Assembly (NCBI GenBank): GCA_900100325.1
Contig: LT629697.1
Location: 2,539,423-2,603,422, forward strand
Reading direction: 5' to 3'
DNA from: Frankineae bacterium MT45
GTDB taxonomy: Bacteria > Actinomycetota > Actinomycetes > Mycobacteriales > Jatrophihabitantaceae
Length of the DNA stretch: 64,000 nucleotides
This document shows, one piece after another, positions 1 through 11,152 of this stretch. Each line of letters starts with the position of its first letter. Position 1 is the first letter of the stretch. Both the position numbers and the translations under genes were made by a program. The notes beneath the pieces were generated by a model. The model saw only the letters and a program-made list of their open reading frames with translations, ran no database searches and was not told the DNA's origin.

Positions 1-827
1 AGCTCCCCCAGGGAGCGCTCGGCGAAGGGCGCGATGGAGTCCGGCTGGTTGTCTCGACGTAGCACCAGCCGCGAACCGTCGAGCGAGGCGTTGATCGAGG
101 TGCCGGCGCTGAGCTGGATGCTCACCTTGCTGATGGCCCGACCGGCCACCTTCCGGACCGGCACGTAGAAGCCAAGCCGCGACGAGAGCCAGCCGGCCAG
201 CAGCAGCGTGGAGGGGTCGCAGTCGTCCCCCTCGACCGTCGCGGCGACGGCCGTGTCGTCGGTGCCGTCGAAGGCCGATGCGAGGGCGGCCCGCCAGCCG
301 GTGACACGCGTCCAGGCGAGGTCGGTGTCGCCCGGGGCGAAGTCGCTGGCCCGCTGCCGAAGTGCTGCGACCCGGTCATCGGCGCGCGACACATCGGTGA
401 TGCGGCGGTCGGCGAAGACGCCCAGCGGGTCGTAGGAGATGCGGTCCGGCGGCGCGCCGAACCACCAGGTCACCACGGGCGCGTCCGGGGCCAGGAGTGG
501 AAGCGTCACCGACTCGGCGTGCAGGGCGAGGCGGCCGTACATACGCATGACCACGGCCTCGCCCGGGCCGAGACGCCCACCCATCAGCACCTCGGCGTCG
601 AGCCGCGGAACCGGCGCCTCGATCTGGCGTCGGATGACGAGCAGCATCCGCATCGGGTGCTTGCTGGCCGCGATGGTGACCGCGGCCTCGACCTCGGAGA
701 CGTCCGCCTCGTCGACCACGATGACCAGGGTGAGGGCATTGCCACTGGTCACCGCGCCACCGTTACGACGCTCGGCGGCCAGCGCCTTGATGATCGCGGT
801 TCCGGTCGTGTCCCAGAGTGTCGTCAC
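1..827 (-). CDS. opcA: Glucose-6-phosphate dehydrogenase assembly protein OpcA (3' end cut by window)
   Basis: OpcA is the partner that activates Zwf (glucose-6-phosphate dehydrogenase) in actinobacteria and cyanobacteria; it has no known catalytic site. About 275 codons are present and the C-terminus lies beyond position 1. The start is a GTG ending at 827, six bases downstream of AGGAG (834-838 on the plus strand). Recognisable family stretches are the N-terminal LWDTTGTAIIKALAAER, the VTWWFGAPP motif and the WLSSRLG region. It follows zwf by 64 bases on the same strand, the usual zwf-opcA order, so it is probably co-transcribed with it. Confidence 0.9.
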   Translation of the reverse strand, partial: MTTLWDTTGTAIIKALAAERRNGGAVTSGNALTLVIVVDEADVSEVEAAVTIAASKHPMRMLLVIRRQIEAPVPRLDAEVLMGGRLGPGEAVVMRMYGRLALHAESVTLPLLAPDAPVVTWWFGAPPDRISYDPLGVFADRRITDVSRADDRVAALRQRASDFAPGDTDLAWTRVTGWRAALASAFDGTDDTAVAATVEGDDCDPSTLLLAGWLSSRLGFYVPVRKVAGRAISKVSIQLSAGTSINASLDGSRLVLRRDNQPDSIAPFAERSLGE

Positions 828-891
828 CGGGTGCTCCTGTCGTTGCGAACCTGCAGGCAGTGGGTCTGGCGGGGCCAGCTCTCAGCGGCGA

Positions 892-2496
892 TCACGGCCG
901 CCGCCACGTCCGGCCGTCACGGGCCAGCATCTCGTCTGCCTCTTTCGGACCCCACTCGCCGGCCCGGTAGAGGCAGGGCTCCTTGCCCTCCCAGAACGTC
1001 TCCAGCGGGTCAATAACCCGCCAGGACGCCTCCACCTCGGAGTTGCGCGGGAAGAGCGTCGCGTCGCCGATCAGGACGTCCAGGATGAGACGCTCGTAGG
1101 CCTCGGGGGAGGACTCGGTGAAGGCCTCGCCGTAGAGGAAGTCCATCGCGACGTCGCGGACCTCCATCGCGCTGCCGGGCACCTTCGAGCCAAACTTCAG
1201 CGTGAGGCCCTCATCCGGCTGCACGCGCACGACGAGCTGGTTGTGTCCCAGCTCCTGGGTGTCGGTGCGGCTGAAGGGCAGGTGGGGCGCCTTCTTGAAC
1301 ATGATCGCGATCTCGGTGACGCGCCGGGGCAGCCGCTTGCCGGTGCGCAGGTAGAACGGCACGCCGGCCCAGCGGCGCGTCTCGATACCCAGCCGGACGG
1401 CGGCGTAGGACTCGGTCTTGGAGTCGGCCGGGACGTCCTTCTCGGCTCGGTAGGCGGCCACTCGCTCACCGGCGAGCCAACCCTGGTCGTACTGGCCGCG
1501 GATCGCGTAGGACTCGAGATCTGCCGGCAGCGAGATGGCCCGCAGCACCTTGAGCTTCTCGATCTGAATCGACTCCGGTGAGAACTCCACCGGCTCTTCG
1601 ATGGCGAAGAGGGCCAGCAGCTGCAGCAGGTGGTTCTGCAGCACGTCGCGGGCCGCGCCGGTGGCGTCGTAGAAGCCGGCCCGGCCGGCGATGCCGACGT
1701 CCTCGGCCATCGTGATCTGCACCGAGTCTACGTAGTTGGAGTTCCAGATCGGTTCGAACAACTGGTTGGCGAAGCGCAGCGCCAGGATGTTCTGGACCGT
1801 CTCCTTGCCGAGATAGTGGTCGATCCGGAAGACGTCCTCGGCAGTGAAGACGTCGTCGACCAGCTTGTTGAGCTCGAGCGCGCTCGACAGGTTGTGCCCG
1901 AACGGCTTCTCGACCACCACCCGACGCCAGCCGCCGTTGAGTTCGTTGCTGGCCATTCCGGTGCGTTCCATCTGCTTCAGCACGATCGGGAACATGCTCG
2001 GCGGGATGGAGAGGTAGAAGGCGGCGTTGCCCTTGATCCCATGGGTTTCGCAGAGATCGTCGAGCGTCTCCTTCAGCGTGTCGAAGGCCTCGTCGTCGTC
2101 GAAGGCACCCGGAACGAAACGAATGTTGCCGCAGACCCGGCTCCAGACCTCTTCGCTCCACGGCGTGCGCGCGTGCTCCTGCGCCGCCTTGCGGGCCACG
2201 CTCTCGAAGTCGCCGTCACCCCAGTCGCGCCGCGCGAACCCGAGTAGCACGAAGTCCGTCGGCAGCAACCCGCGATTCGCCAGGTCGTAGATCGCCGGCA
2301 GCAGCTTCTTTCGCGACAGGTCGCCGGTGACCCCGAAGACCACGAGCGCACACGGCTCGGGGACCCGCGGGAGTCGTCGGTCGGTGGCATCGCGCAGCGG
2401 GTTGCCGTGAGCCGTCCGACCCGGAAGCTGAGTCGGGGGCGTCGCCGCCGGGGCTTCCGGGATTGCTACGCCAGCGACTGAACTCGGTTCACTCAC
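892..2496 (-). CDS. zwf: Glucose-6-phosphate 1-dehydrogenase
   Basis: Oxidises glucose 6-phosphate to 6-phosphogluconolactone, the entry step of the oxidative pentose phosphate pathway and a main NADPH source. The 534-residue product has the nucleotide-binding GVTGDLSRKK (residues 55-64), EKPFGHN (196-202) and the active-site RIDHYLGKE (224-232). I chose the GTG at 2496, five bases from AGGAG (2502-2506); a TTG one codon upstream is too close to that site. The N-terminal 45 residues are a variable Ala/Pro-rich extension, common in actinobacterial Zwf. It sits between tal and opcA in a tkt-tal-zwf-opcA run, all on the minus strand. Confidence 0.96.
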   Translation of the reverse strand: MSEPSSVAGVAIPEAPAATPPTQLPGRTAHGNPLRDATDRRLPRVPEPCALVVFGVTGDLSRKKLLPAIYDLANRGLLPTDFVLLGFARRDWGDGDFESVARKAAQEHARTPWSEEVWSRVCGNIRFVPGAFDDDEAFDTLKETLDDLCETHGIKGNAAFYLSIPPSMFPIVLKQMERTGMASNELNGGWRRVVVEKPFGHNLSSALELNKLVDDVFTAEDVFRIDHYLGKETVQNILALRFANQLFEPIWNSNYVDSVQITMAEDVGIAGRAGFYDATGAARDVLQNHLLQLLALFAIEEPVEFSPESIQIEKLKVLRAISLPADLESYAIRGQYDQGWLAGERVAAYRAEKDVPADSKTESYAAVRLGIETRRWAGVPFYLRTGKRLPRRVTEIAIMFKKAPHLPFSRTDTQELGHNQLVVRVQPDEGLTLKFGSKVPGSAMEVRDVAMDFLYGEAFTESSPEAYERLILDVLIGDATLFPRNSEVEASWRVIDPLETFWEGKEPCLYRAGEWGPKEADEMLARDGRTWRRP

Positions 2497-2649
2497 CAAA
2501 TCTCCTAGTCGGGAAGTTGTGATCGGTGTCGTGCCCTAGGAACTGCCGACAGGCTCTCGCCCGAAGCGACAGTTCCAGGTGGATGTTGCCGCCGTGTTGC
2601 CGATGGCGGGGCGTCGCGCATCAGGGTCGAATTCCGGCGGCGTGGCGGC

Positions 2650-3756
2650 TTACGCTCCGGCGTCGAGGGCGCTCTGCACCCCGTCGAGCAGCTGCTTCCA
2701 GGCGTCTTCGAACTTCTGTACGCCCTCGACCTCCAGCAGGTTGACGACGTCGTCGTAGTCGATGCCGACTGCGGCCAGGTCGGCCAGCACCTTCGCCGCG
2801 GACTCGTATTCACCGGTGACCGTGTCACCGCTGATGACGCCGTGGTCGGCCACCGCGTGCAGGGTCGCCTCCGGCATCGTGTTGACGGTGTCGGGAGCGA
2901 CCAGGTCGGCGACGTACATGGTGTCGGAGTAGTTCGGGTCCTTGACGCCGGTCGAGGCCCAGAGGGGGCGCTGCTTGTGGGCACCGTCCTGGGCCAGGGC
3001 CTTCCAGCGGTCGGTCGAGAAGACGGCCTCGAAGCGCTGGTAGGCCAGCCGGGCGTTGGCGACGGCAGCCTGGCCGCGCAGCGCCTGTGCCTCGGGCGTG
3101 CCGATCTTCTCCAGCCGGGCGTCGACCTCGGTGTCCACCCGGGAGACGAAGAACGAGGCGACCGAGCGGATCGTCGAGAGGTCGACCCCGTTCGCCTTGG
3201 CCTGCTCCAGGCCGTCGATGTAAGCCGCCATGACCGCGTCGTAGCGTTCGAGCGAGAAGATCAGGGTGACGTTGACGCTGATGCCCTGGGCGGTTGCCTC
3301 GGTGATCGCCGGCAGCCCCGCCTTGGTCGCCGGAATCTTGATCATCAGGTTCGGACGGTCGACGAGCCACCAGAGCGCGCTCGCCTCGGCCGCCGTCTTC
3401 GCGGTGTCGTTGGCCAGGCGCGGGTCGACCTCGAGCGACACTCGTCCGTCCTGGCCGCCGCTGGCGTCATAGACCGGACGCATGACGTCGCAACCCCAGC
3501 GGATGTCGTACGCGGTGATGAAGCGGACCGCCTCCTCCAGCGAGACGCCCCGCACGGCCAGATCCTTCACCTGGGCGTCGTAGGCATCGCCCTGCGAGAG
3601 GGCCTTCTGGAAGATGGTCGGGTTGCTCGTGACGCCCACGACGTGCTTGTCGTCGATGAGGGCCTTGAGGTTGCCGGTGCGCAGGCGATCACGACTGATG
3701 TCGTCGAGCCAGATGGATACGCCCGCCGCGGAGAGGTCCGCCAGTGCGTCTGTCAT
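2650..3756 (-). CDS. tal: Transaldolase
   Basis: Transfers a dihydroxyacetone unit between sugar phosphates in the non-oxidative pentose phosphate pathway. The 368 residues fit the longer actinobacterial class. The N-terminal substrate region [10 protein letters not shown] is at residues 41-50 and the Schiff-base lysine is Lys140 in LMIKIPATK. The ATG at 3756 lies five bases after AGGAG. It is 63 bases downstream of tkt and 153 bases upstream of zwf, same strand; the tal-zwf gap holds no gene that I can see. No pgi is inserted between tal and zwf, unlike in some relatives. Confidence 0.96.
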   Translation of the reverse strand: MTDALADLSAAGVSIWLDDISRDRLRTGNLKALIDDKHVVGVTSNPTIFQKALSQGDAYDAQVKDLAVRGVSLEEAVRFITAYDIRWGCDVMRPVYDASGGQDGRVSLEVDPRLANDTAKTAAEASALWWLVDRPNLMIKIPATKAGLPAITEATAQGISVNVTLIFSLERYDAVMAAYIDGLEQAKANGVDLSTIRSVASFFVSRVDTEVDARLEKIGTPEAQALRGQAAVANARLAYQRFEAVFSTDRWKALAQDGAHKQRPLWASTGVKDPNYSDTMYVADLVAPDTVNTMPEATLHAVADHGVISGDTVTGEYESAAKVLADLAAVGIDYDDVVNLLEVEGVQKFEDAWKQLLDGVQSALDAGA

Positions 3757-3819
3757 GTGAACTCCTATGGATGTTCGGTCTTCGGCGAAGGTGCTGTGGA
3801 TGCCGGGTGGGGGTGGGGG

Positions 3820-5940
<2,121 letters not shown>

Positions 5941-6090
5941 CGCAACCGCTCCAATATCCCGGCGCGCCTGCGCCTCAGTTGTGTCAGACCGGAAAAATGG
6001 GGGTCCGGTCTCTCACCCACAGCGTAGTCCGTTGCGGGAGCGCCTCCTGCAACCGGTTACAGAGTGTTCGCCCAACATTCGCTCACAGCG

Positions 6091-6132
6091 CACCCGCGGG
6101 CGCCAGCCAGAGCGCCTCGACACCCGCGGGCG
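6091..6132. repeat. Pair of 12-bp direct repeats in the tkt/ctaB divergent region
   Basis: CACCCGCGGGCG occurs at 6091-6102 and again at 6121-6132, exactly 30 bp apart, each containing the palindrome CCCGCGGG. They lie in the 268-bp gap between the divergent tkt and ctaB starts, which otherwise shows no gene. Two identical palindromic half-sites near three helical turns apart could be a regulator site; chance is possible in GC-rich sequence. Confidence 0.4.
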
Positions 6133-6208
6133 TGATCGTCGCCACGAGCCAGGCCCGGAACGGGGATGCTGGCTCAAGGCACTTAGGTGGAGCCGATACT
6201 CTGAGCGG

Positions 6209-7222
6209 GTGACGCAGGCACCGGTGGATCCGAGCACCCTCGGCGCGGGGGAGTTCTCCAAACTCGACCCGCCGTCGAATCCCGGGCGCAGCGTCGTCGA
6301 TCGGGCCGCCGGTCTGGCCGCCGCACCGTCGGTCTCCACCAACGGCAACCGCGCTCTCGCCCGGGTCAAGGCCTACGTCGCACTCACCAAACCCCGCATC
6401 ATCGAACTGCTGCTCGTCACCACCCTGCCGGCGATGATCCTGGCCGCCGGCGGACTCCCCAGCTGGGAGTGCGTGGTGGTCACCCTCCTCGGCGGCACGC
6501 TGGCCGCCGGCAGTGCGAACGCCCTCAACTGCTACGTCGACCGGGACATCGACGCCGTCATGCGCCGTACCGGACACCGGCCGCTGGCCCGCCATGACGT
6601 CTCGCCGCGGGGTGCGCTGATCTTCGGCGCCGTGCTCGGCGTGATCTCCGTCGTCGGCATGGCCTGGGCTACGAACCTGCTGGCCGGAGCGCTGACCGCC
6701 GGCGCCATCCTCTTCTACGTCGTCGTGTACACAATGCTCCTCAAGCGGCGCACCTCCCAGAACATCGTCTGGGGCGGCGCCGCCGGGTGCATGCCCGTCC
6801 TCATCGGCTGGGCTGCGGTCACCGGTTCGCTCAGCGCGGCGCCGTTCATTCTCTTCGGCATTGTCTTCTTCTGGACGCCGCCGCACTTCTGGGCGCTGGC
6901 CATCCGGTACCGCGACGACTACGCGCGGGCCGGAGTGCCGATGCTGCCGGTCGTCGCCACCCCGAAGCGGGTCGCCACCGAGATCGTCATCTACGCCTGG
7001 CTCACCGTCATCACCTCGCTCGCCCTCTGGCCCGTCGCCACCGGCTGGCTCTACGGTGTGCTGGCCACGGTCGCCGGAGTCGCGCTGCTCCTCGGTGCGC
7101 ACCGGGTGTACCGCCGCACCGTCCGCGGCCAGGACCCCAAGCCGATGCAGCTCTTTCACCTCTCGAACAGCTACCTGGCCTTCGTCTTCGTGGCCATCGC
7201 GCTCGACGCCTTCGTGCACTGA
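6209..7222 (+). CDS. ctaB: Protoheme IX farnesyltransferase (heme O synthase)
   Basis: Adds a farnesyl chain to protoheme to make heme O, the precursor of heme A for the aa3-type cytochrome oxidase; polytopic membrane enzyme of the UbiA family. The aspartate-rich motif [19 protein letters not shown] is intact, followed by the second-loop motif around [17 protein letters not shown], with about nine hydrophobic segments. The 337-residue frame starts at GTG 6209; the frame is open further upstream but that part has no family similarity. A -10-like GATACT (6194-6199) sits ten bases before the GTG, so the mRNA may have little or no leader. ctaA, its pathway partner, is 5 kb downstream. Confidence 0.93.
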   Translation: MTQAPVDPSTLGAGEFSKLDPPSNPGRSVVDRAAGLAAAPSVSTNGNRALARVKAYVALTKPRIIELLLVTTLPAMILAAGGLPSWECVVVTLLGGTLAAGSANALNCYVDRDIDAVMRRTGHRPLARHDVSPRGALIFGAVLGVISVVGMAWATNLLAGALTAGAILFYVVVYTMLLKRRTSQNIVWGGAAGCMPVLIGWAAVTGSLSAAPFILFGIVFFWTPPHFWALAIRYRDDYARAGVPMLPVVATPKRVATEIVIYAWLTVITSLALWPVATGWLYGVLATVAGVALLLGAHRVYRRTVRGQDPKPMQLFHLSNSYLAFVFVAIALDAFVH

Positions 7223-7363
7223 CGCGCTGCTGAACGTTGCCGGCACCTTGCCCGGCACGTTGCCGGCGCCGGGATGGCGGCCCGTCCCGCTCAGGTTCTG
7301 CCCGTGGCGTCCGATGTAGGGGGAGCACGTTCCCACCTACTCGCTGAGATGACGAGGCGCACC

Positions 7364-8389
7364 ATGTCCGAGCAAGCACCTGGATTCCGCACCGTGTTGC
7401 GCGGATATGACCCTGTTCAGGTCGACCGTCGTGTCTCTGAGTTGGCCGCTGATTCGGGCGCCGCGAACCTGCAGATCGCTGACCTGCAGCGACGTGTCGA
7501 CGAACTTCGCACCGCGGTGAAGGCAGCCGAACAGGCCGCCGAGGAGGCCGCCGCGGCTCGACCGGCGCCCGCACCGGTCGTCGTCCCAGAGCCGACCTTC
7601 GAGAAGTTCGGTGAGCGCATCGGCAAGATCATGCGCCTGGCCGAGGAGGAGGCTGCCGAGCGTCGCGCCACCGTGGCCACCGAGGCGGCGGAGAAGCTGG
7701 CGGCCATCGAGGAGCTCAGCAGTACCCGTCGAGCCGAGGCTGACAGCTACGCCACCAGCACGAAGTCAACCGCTGAGCGGGAGGCCGAGCGTCTGGTGAC
7801 CGAAGCCCAGCGCAAGACCGCGCAACTCCTGGAGGATGCCGAGCGTCAGGCCAGCGCACGCCGCAACGAGGCTGACTCCCTCCACGAGGCGCAGCGGGCT
7901 CAGGCCGCCGCGGCCGCCGCCGAGTTCGAGCAGGTCCTCGCCGAGCGCCGAAACGCTGCCGAGAAGCTGCTGGCCGAGCGGGCCAGCGACGCCGACCGTG
8001 ATCTCGCGACGGCCCAGGCGCACATCGCCAAACTGCGGGCCGACGCCGACATCGCTGCCGCCGACGCGGCTCGCGATGCCGCCGCGGTCGCCGCGCAGGC
8101 CCAGCAGCGGGCCGACCAGATCGTCGCCGACGCCGTCGAGCGGGCCGCTCGCATCCGGGCCGACGCCAAGCGTGAGGTAGCGGCCGCCGCCCAGCGCCGG
8201 GACAGCATCAACGCCCAGCTGGCGAACGTCCGCACCGTCCTCGCCACCATGTCAGCCACCGTCCCGATCTCGACCGACGTTGACGAGGCCGCCCCGGCCG
8301 CGACCGTTGAGCGATTCGGTCCCGTCTCGGTCAGCACTGAGCTGAGCAGCGACGTCGTCAACGACTCCACGACACGAATCGCCAGCTGA
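7364..8389 (+). CDS. DivIVA-domain coiled-coil protein
   Basis: The N-terminus FRTVLRGYDPVQVDRRV (residues 5-21) matches the DivIVA/Wag31-like start in which a short membrane-targeting segment precedes a coiled coil. Residues about 20-300 are almost entirely Ala/Glu/Arg-rich heptad sequence with a Pro/Ala break near residue 65. 341 residues, no transmembrane segment. Start ATG 7364 has GAGG six bases upstream; an in-frame ATG at 7349 lacks a site. Such proteins act as polar or septal scaffolds in actinobacteria (family knowledge); the partner here is unknown. A similar scaffold could be paralogous to the main DivIVA encoded elsewhere. Confidence 0.75.
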   Translation: MSEQAPGFRTVLRGYDPVQVDRRVSELAADSGAANLQIADLQRRVDELRTAVKAAEQAAEEAAAARPAPAPVVVPEPTFEKFGERIGKIMRLAEEEAAERRATVATEAAEKLAAIEELSSTRRAEADSYATSTKSTAEREAERLVTEAQRKTAQLLEDAERQASARRNEADSLHEAQRAQAAAAAAEFEQVLAERRNAAEKLLAERASDADRDLATAQAHIAKLRADADIAAADAARDAAAVAAQAQQRADQIVADAVERAARIRADAKREVAAAAQRRDSINAQLANVRTVLATMSATVPISTDVDEAAPAATVERFGPVSVSTELSSDVVNDSTTRIAS

Positions 8390-8435
8390 CGCGACGATTC
8401 CCGAATCCCTCGGACGATTCAGGCCATTCGGGCCA

Positions 8436-10118
8436 TCAGCCGGCCGGAAACGAAAGGTGCAGGTGGTACGGGGTCACGACCGTCCCGGTAACCCCATCCA
8501 CGGTCTGGGAACCTGAGATGGTGAGCGTCCCGGTCGTGAAGTTGGCCGGCACGACGAAGAGGTCGTAGATCCGGTGCGTCGGATCGCTCGACATGTTCTT
8601 TCCCCGAATCGGTGCGCCACCTGCGGGCGTGACCGTGACGTACTCCGGCGGCCACCCGTAGCCGCCGGCCGGCTCGTCCGGACTCGAGTAGGTCATGTCC
8701 ACGAAGAGGTAGGCGAGGTTCGTGGCCGAGGGAGTCTCGTCGTTCTCTGCAGTGTCCCAGTAGAAGAGACTGGCCGAGGAGAATGTCGTCGTCAGAGTAT
8801 TTGTCGCGGACTGCCCCGAAAACGAATATCGAACCGGGATATCGGCCGACTTGCCGATGGTCATCTCGGTGTTGCTACGGAGGGCCAGGGCAACGTTCGT
8901 CCTGGCCGGCGAACCATCCAGCAGCGAGATGGTCTGCATCGCCCCCGCGTCGTTGAGTAGCAGGTCGACGGACTTCGCGGAGATCGGCGCCGCGACTACG
9001 TAGTAGTCCCCGTAGGTGGTCGCGGGCAGCGGCAGCGCTCGATCCCCGTCGATAGAGATCCCGAGCTTGCTACTCAGGTCCGCGTCATCCTCCTGACCCG
9101 GGGACCCCTCCGTCTGAAACGCGTAGAGCTGCTGTCCGTCCGGGGCACTGAACGAGTTCGCACCGGTTCCGAAGTGGCTCACCTTCCCCAGCTGGGTGAG
9201 TCTGACGCCGCCGGTGAGGCTGCCGATGACGGCATTTGCGGGCGCGTTTGGGAGCGTCTGCGTCCCGAGGTCAGTCGAGACGATGATGTCTGCTGCCGCT
9301 TTCGGCGCAGCGGGCACGGAGATTCCGCCAGAACCCTTGGGTGGACGCTTGTTGTCCGGACGGATCAGGCGTTCGGTTGCCGGGACTGACTCCGCGTCAG
9401 GCAGCATCGGGGAGGCGGAGACGCTCATTTGAGTCGAGCCAGGCGCAGCCGGCGTCAGCTCGAAGGCGAGGTATTCCTGGCTGATGTCCCCCTCGGCGAA
9501 GAGCACCGGCCCGCAGAAGGTGCGGTGATCGATGTCGCTCGTCTTAGTGCCGGCGGTGGGGGCCTTGGCCAGAGCGAAGTAGCAGCGTGCGTCTCGGCTC
9601 TTGTTGCCGTGATGAGCCACGACGTAGCTACTGAGCTTGGCCTGGGCGTCGTTCAGAGTCTGAGCCGGACTGTCGATCGATCTTCCTAGGTAGGTGAGCG
9701 TCGGTGCGTCTGACCGGATGAAGAACCACCAGCCGCCGGTGAGGGCGGCGGCGACCAGCAGCAGCACGACGCTCAAGGTGCCGATGACCCGGCGACGCGA
9801 GCGCGCCGGACGGCCGGCGACCGGTGGCGGTGCGAACGGGCCGGAGTAGGGCGCCTGATACGGGTTTGAGGAGAAGGCCGGGTACGGAGCTGAGTATGGA
9901 GCCGGAATTGGCGCTCGGGCCTGAACGGGTGGCGGAGCATCGTGGGAGGACTGGAAGGTCGATTGATACTCGGCCTGCGGCTCGAACATCTCGACCGGTG
10001 GCACGACGGGGCTGGTGGCGGCCGGAACTCGTTGGCGGGCAGCGGTCCAGGCGGTGCCGTCGAAGTATCGCAGGGATTCCGGATCGTCCGGATCGGCGTA
10101 CCAGCCAGGAATTGCCAC
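8436..10118 (-). CDS. DUF2510-domain membrane-anchored protein of unknown function
   Basis: 560 residues. The N-terminus VAIPGWYADPDDPESLRYFDG is a DUF2510 domain (PGWYxDP...RYWDG type), followed by a Pro/Ala/Tyr-rich linker (about residues 35-110), one transmembrane helix near residues 119-140 (RRRVIGTLSVVLLLVAAALT) and a roughly 400-residue extracytoplasmic part that I cannot assign. Start: GTG 10118, because it opens directly on the DUF2510 motif and has GGGAG four bases upstream; 44 upstream codons are open but not family-like. Divergent from the ATP-grasp gene. Function unknown; DUF2510 proteins are often envelope-associated. Confidence 0.75.
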   Translation of the reverse strand: MAIPGWYADPDDPESLRYFDGTAWTAARQRVPAATSPVVPPVEMFEPQAEYQSTFQSSHDAPPPVQARAPIPAPYSAPYPAFSSNPYQAPYSGPFAPPPVAGRPARSRRRVIGTLSVVLLLVAAALTGGWWFFIRSDAPTLTYLGRSIDSPAQTLNDAQAKLSSYVVAHHGNKSRDARCYFALAKAPTAGTKTSDIDHRTFCGPVLFAEGDISQEYLAFELTPAAPGSTQMSVSASPMLPDAESVPATERLIRPDNKRPPKGSGGISVPAAPKAAADIIVSTDLGTQTLPNAPANAVIGSLTGGVRLTQLGKVSHFGTGANSFSAPDGQQLYAFQTEGSPGQEDDADLSSKLGISIDGDRALPLPATTYGDYYVVAAPISAKSVDLLLNDAGAMQTISLLDGSPARTNVALALRSNTEMTIGKSADIPVRYSFSGQSATNTLTTTFSSASLFYWDTAENDETPSATNLAYLFVDMTYSSPDEPAGGYGWPPEYVTVTPAGGAPIRGKNMSSDPTHRIYDLFVVPANFTTGTLTISGSQTVDGVTGTVVTPYHLHLSFPAG

Positions 10119-10195
10119 AGTGCTCCCAATGTGTTGCCCCAGAGTTGAACTCCGGATCCTGCCAGCAGATGAGTTAGCCCGTCCATGTCTTTCAC

Positions 10196-10201
10196 TAAGC
10201 T
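10196..10201 (+). promoter_or_regulatory. Predicted -10 box of a leaderless transcript (ATP-grasp gene)
   Basis: TAAGCT occupies exactly -12 to -7 relative to the GTG at 10208, and TTAGCC (10174-10179) lies 16 bp upstream as a weak -35. There is no usable Shine-Dalgarno sequence, which fits a leaderless mRNA beginning at the GTG. Confidence 0.5.
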
Positions 10202-10207
10202 CATTAG

Positions 10208-11146
10208 GTGATGAATCAAACAGCCGCGGTCGAACCCCTGCCGGTAGCACTGGTTACCTGTGCTGAGCTCCCCGGCGGGGACTCTGATGACGCGGGGCTG
10301 GTGGAGGCTCTGGCTGCCGTGGGAGTCGCCGCGACCTGGGAGATCTGGGATGACCCCGACGTGCGCTGGGCGCAGTTTCCGGCCGCGCTGATTCGTTCGA
10401 CCTGGGACTACACGAGCAAGCGCGACGAATTCCTGACGTGGGCCGCCGATGTGTCCTCCGGCGGAACCACGCTGCTGAATCCGCTGGAACTCCTGCAGTG
10501 GAACTCGGACAAGATCTATCTGCGGGAACTGGCCGAGGCCGGCATACCAATCGTGCCGACGAGCTGGTCGGCGCCGGGAAGCGAACCGGAGTGGCTCACG
10601 TCGGAGTTCGTGGCCAAGCCGTCGGTCGGCGCCGGGTCGGTGGGAGCCGGGCGCTTCGATCCGACCACCGACGGCGGGTTGGCCGCCGCCCGCACGCACG
10701 CCGAGATGCTGCACGCAGCCGGCCGGACCGTGCTGATTCAGCCCTACCTCAGTGACGTCGACGAGGTCGGTGAGCGGGCGCTGCTCTACTTCGGCGGGGC
10801 GTTCAGCCACGCCATCACCAAGGGCGCGCTGCTACCGCCGGAGGCGGCCAACCCGCTTCGCGAGGGGAGCACGTCAGCCAATCGCGCCCCGCTGTACTAC
10901 AGCGAACGGATCAGCGCTGCCGAGCCCACCTCCCAGGAGCTTGCGGTCGGCGAGCGGGTACTGAGCTGGCTTCAGGCCCGCGACGGTGCCTATCCGCTCT
11001 ATGCCCGGGTGGACCTGTTGCCGAGCGCTGAGGGGCCCAAGCTCATCGAGCTCGAATTGGTTGAACCGTCGCTCTTCTTCGCGTTCGGTGAGGGCTCATC
11101 CGGCACTCTCGCCAACGCGTTGTCGGCGCGTCTGCGCACCGGGTGA
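10208..11146 (+). CDS. ATP-grasp family protein (RimK/cycloserine-ligase-like)
   Basis: 312 residues. The region EFVAKPSVGAGSVGAGRF carries the ATP-grasp lysine and glycine-rich loop, the RTVLIQPYLSDVDEVGERALLYFGG segment the hinge, and RVDLLPSAEGPKLIELELVEPSLFF the acidic metal-binding residues. These enzymes make acid-amine or acid-thiol bonds using ATP; the substrate cannot be deduced. Start GTG 10208 (or the adjacent ATG 10211), placed by the -10 box seven bases upstream. It is followed after six bases by the DUF445 gene. Related proteins are annotated as glutathione synthase-like or hypothetical. Confidence 0.8.
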   Translation: MMNQTAAVEPLPVALVTCAELPGGDSDDAGLVEALAAVGVAATWEIWDDPDVRWAQFPAALIRSTWDYTSKRDEFLTWAADVSSGGTTLLNPLELLQWNSDKIYLRELAEAGIPIVPTSWSAPGSEPEWLTSEFVAKPSVGAGSVGAGRFDPTTDGGLAAARTHAEMLHAAGRTVLIQPYLSDVDEVGERALLYFGGAFSHAITKGALLPPEAANPLREGSTSANRAPLYYSERISAAEPTSQELAVGERVLSWLQARDGAYPLYARVDLLPSAEGPKLIELELVEPSLFFAFGEGSSGTLANALSARLRTG

Positions 11147-11152
11147 TTGGGC

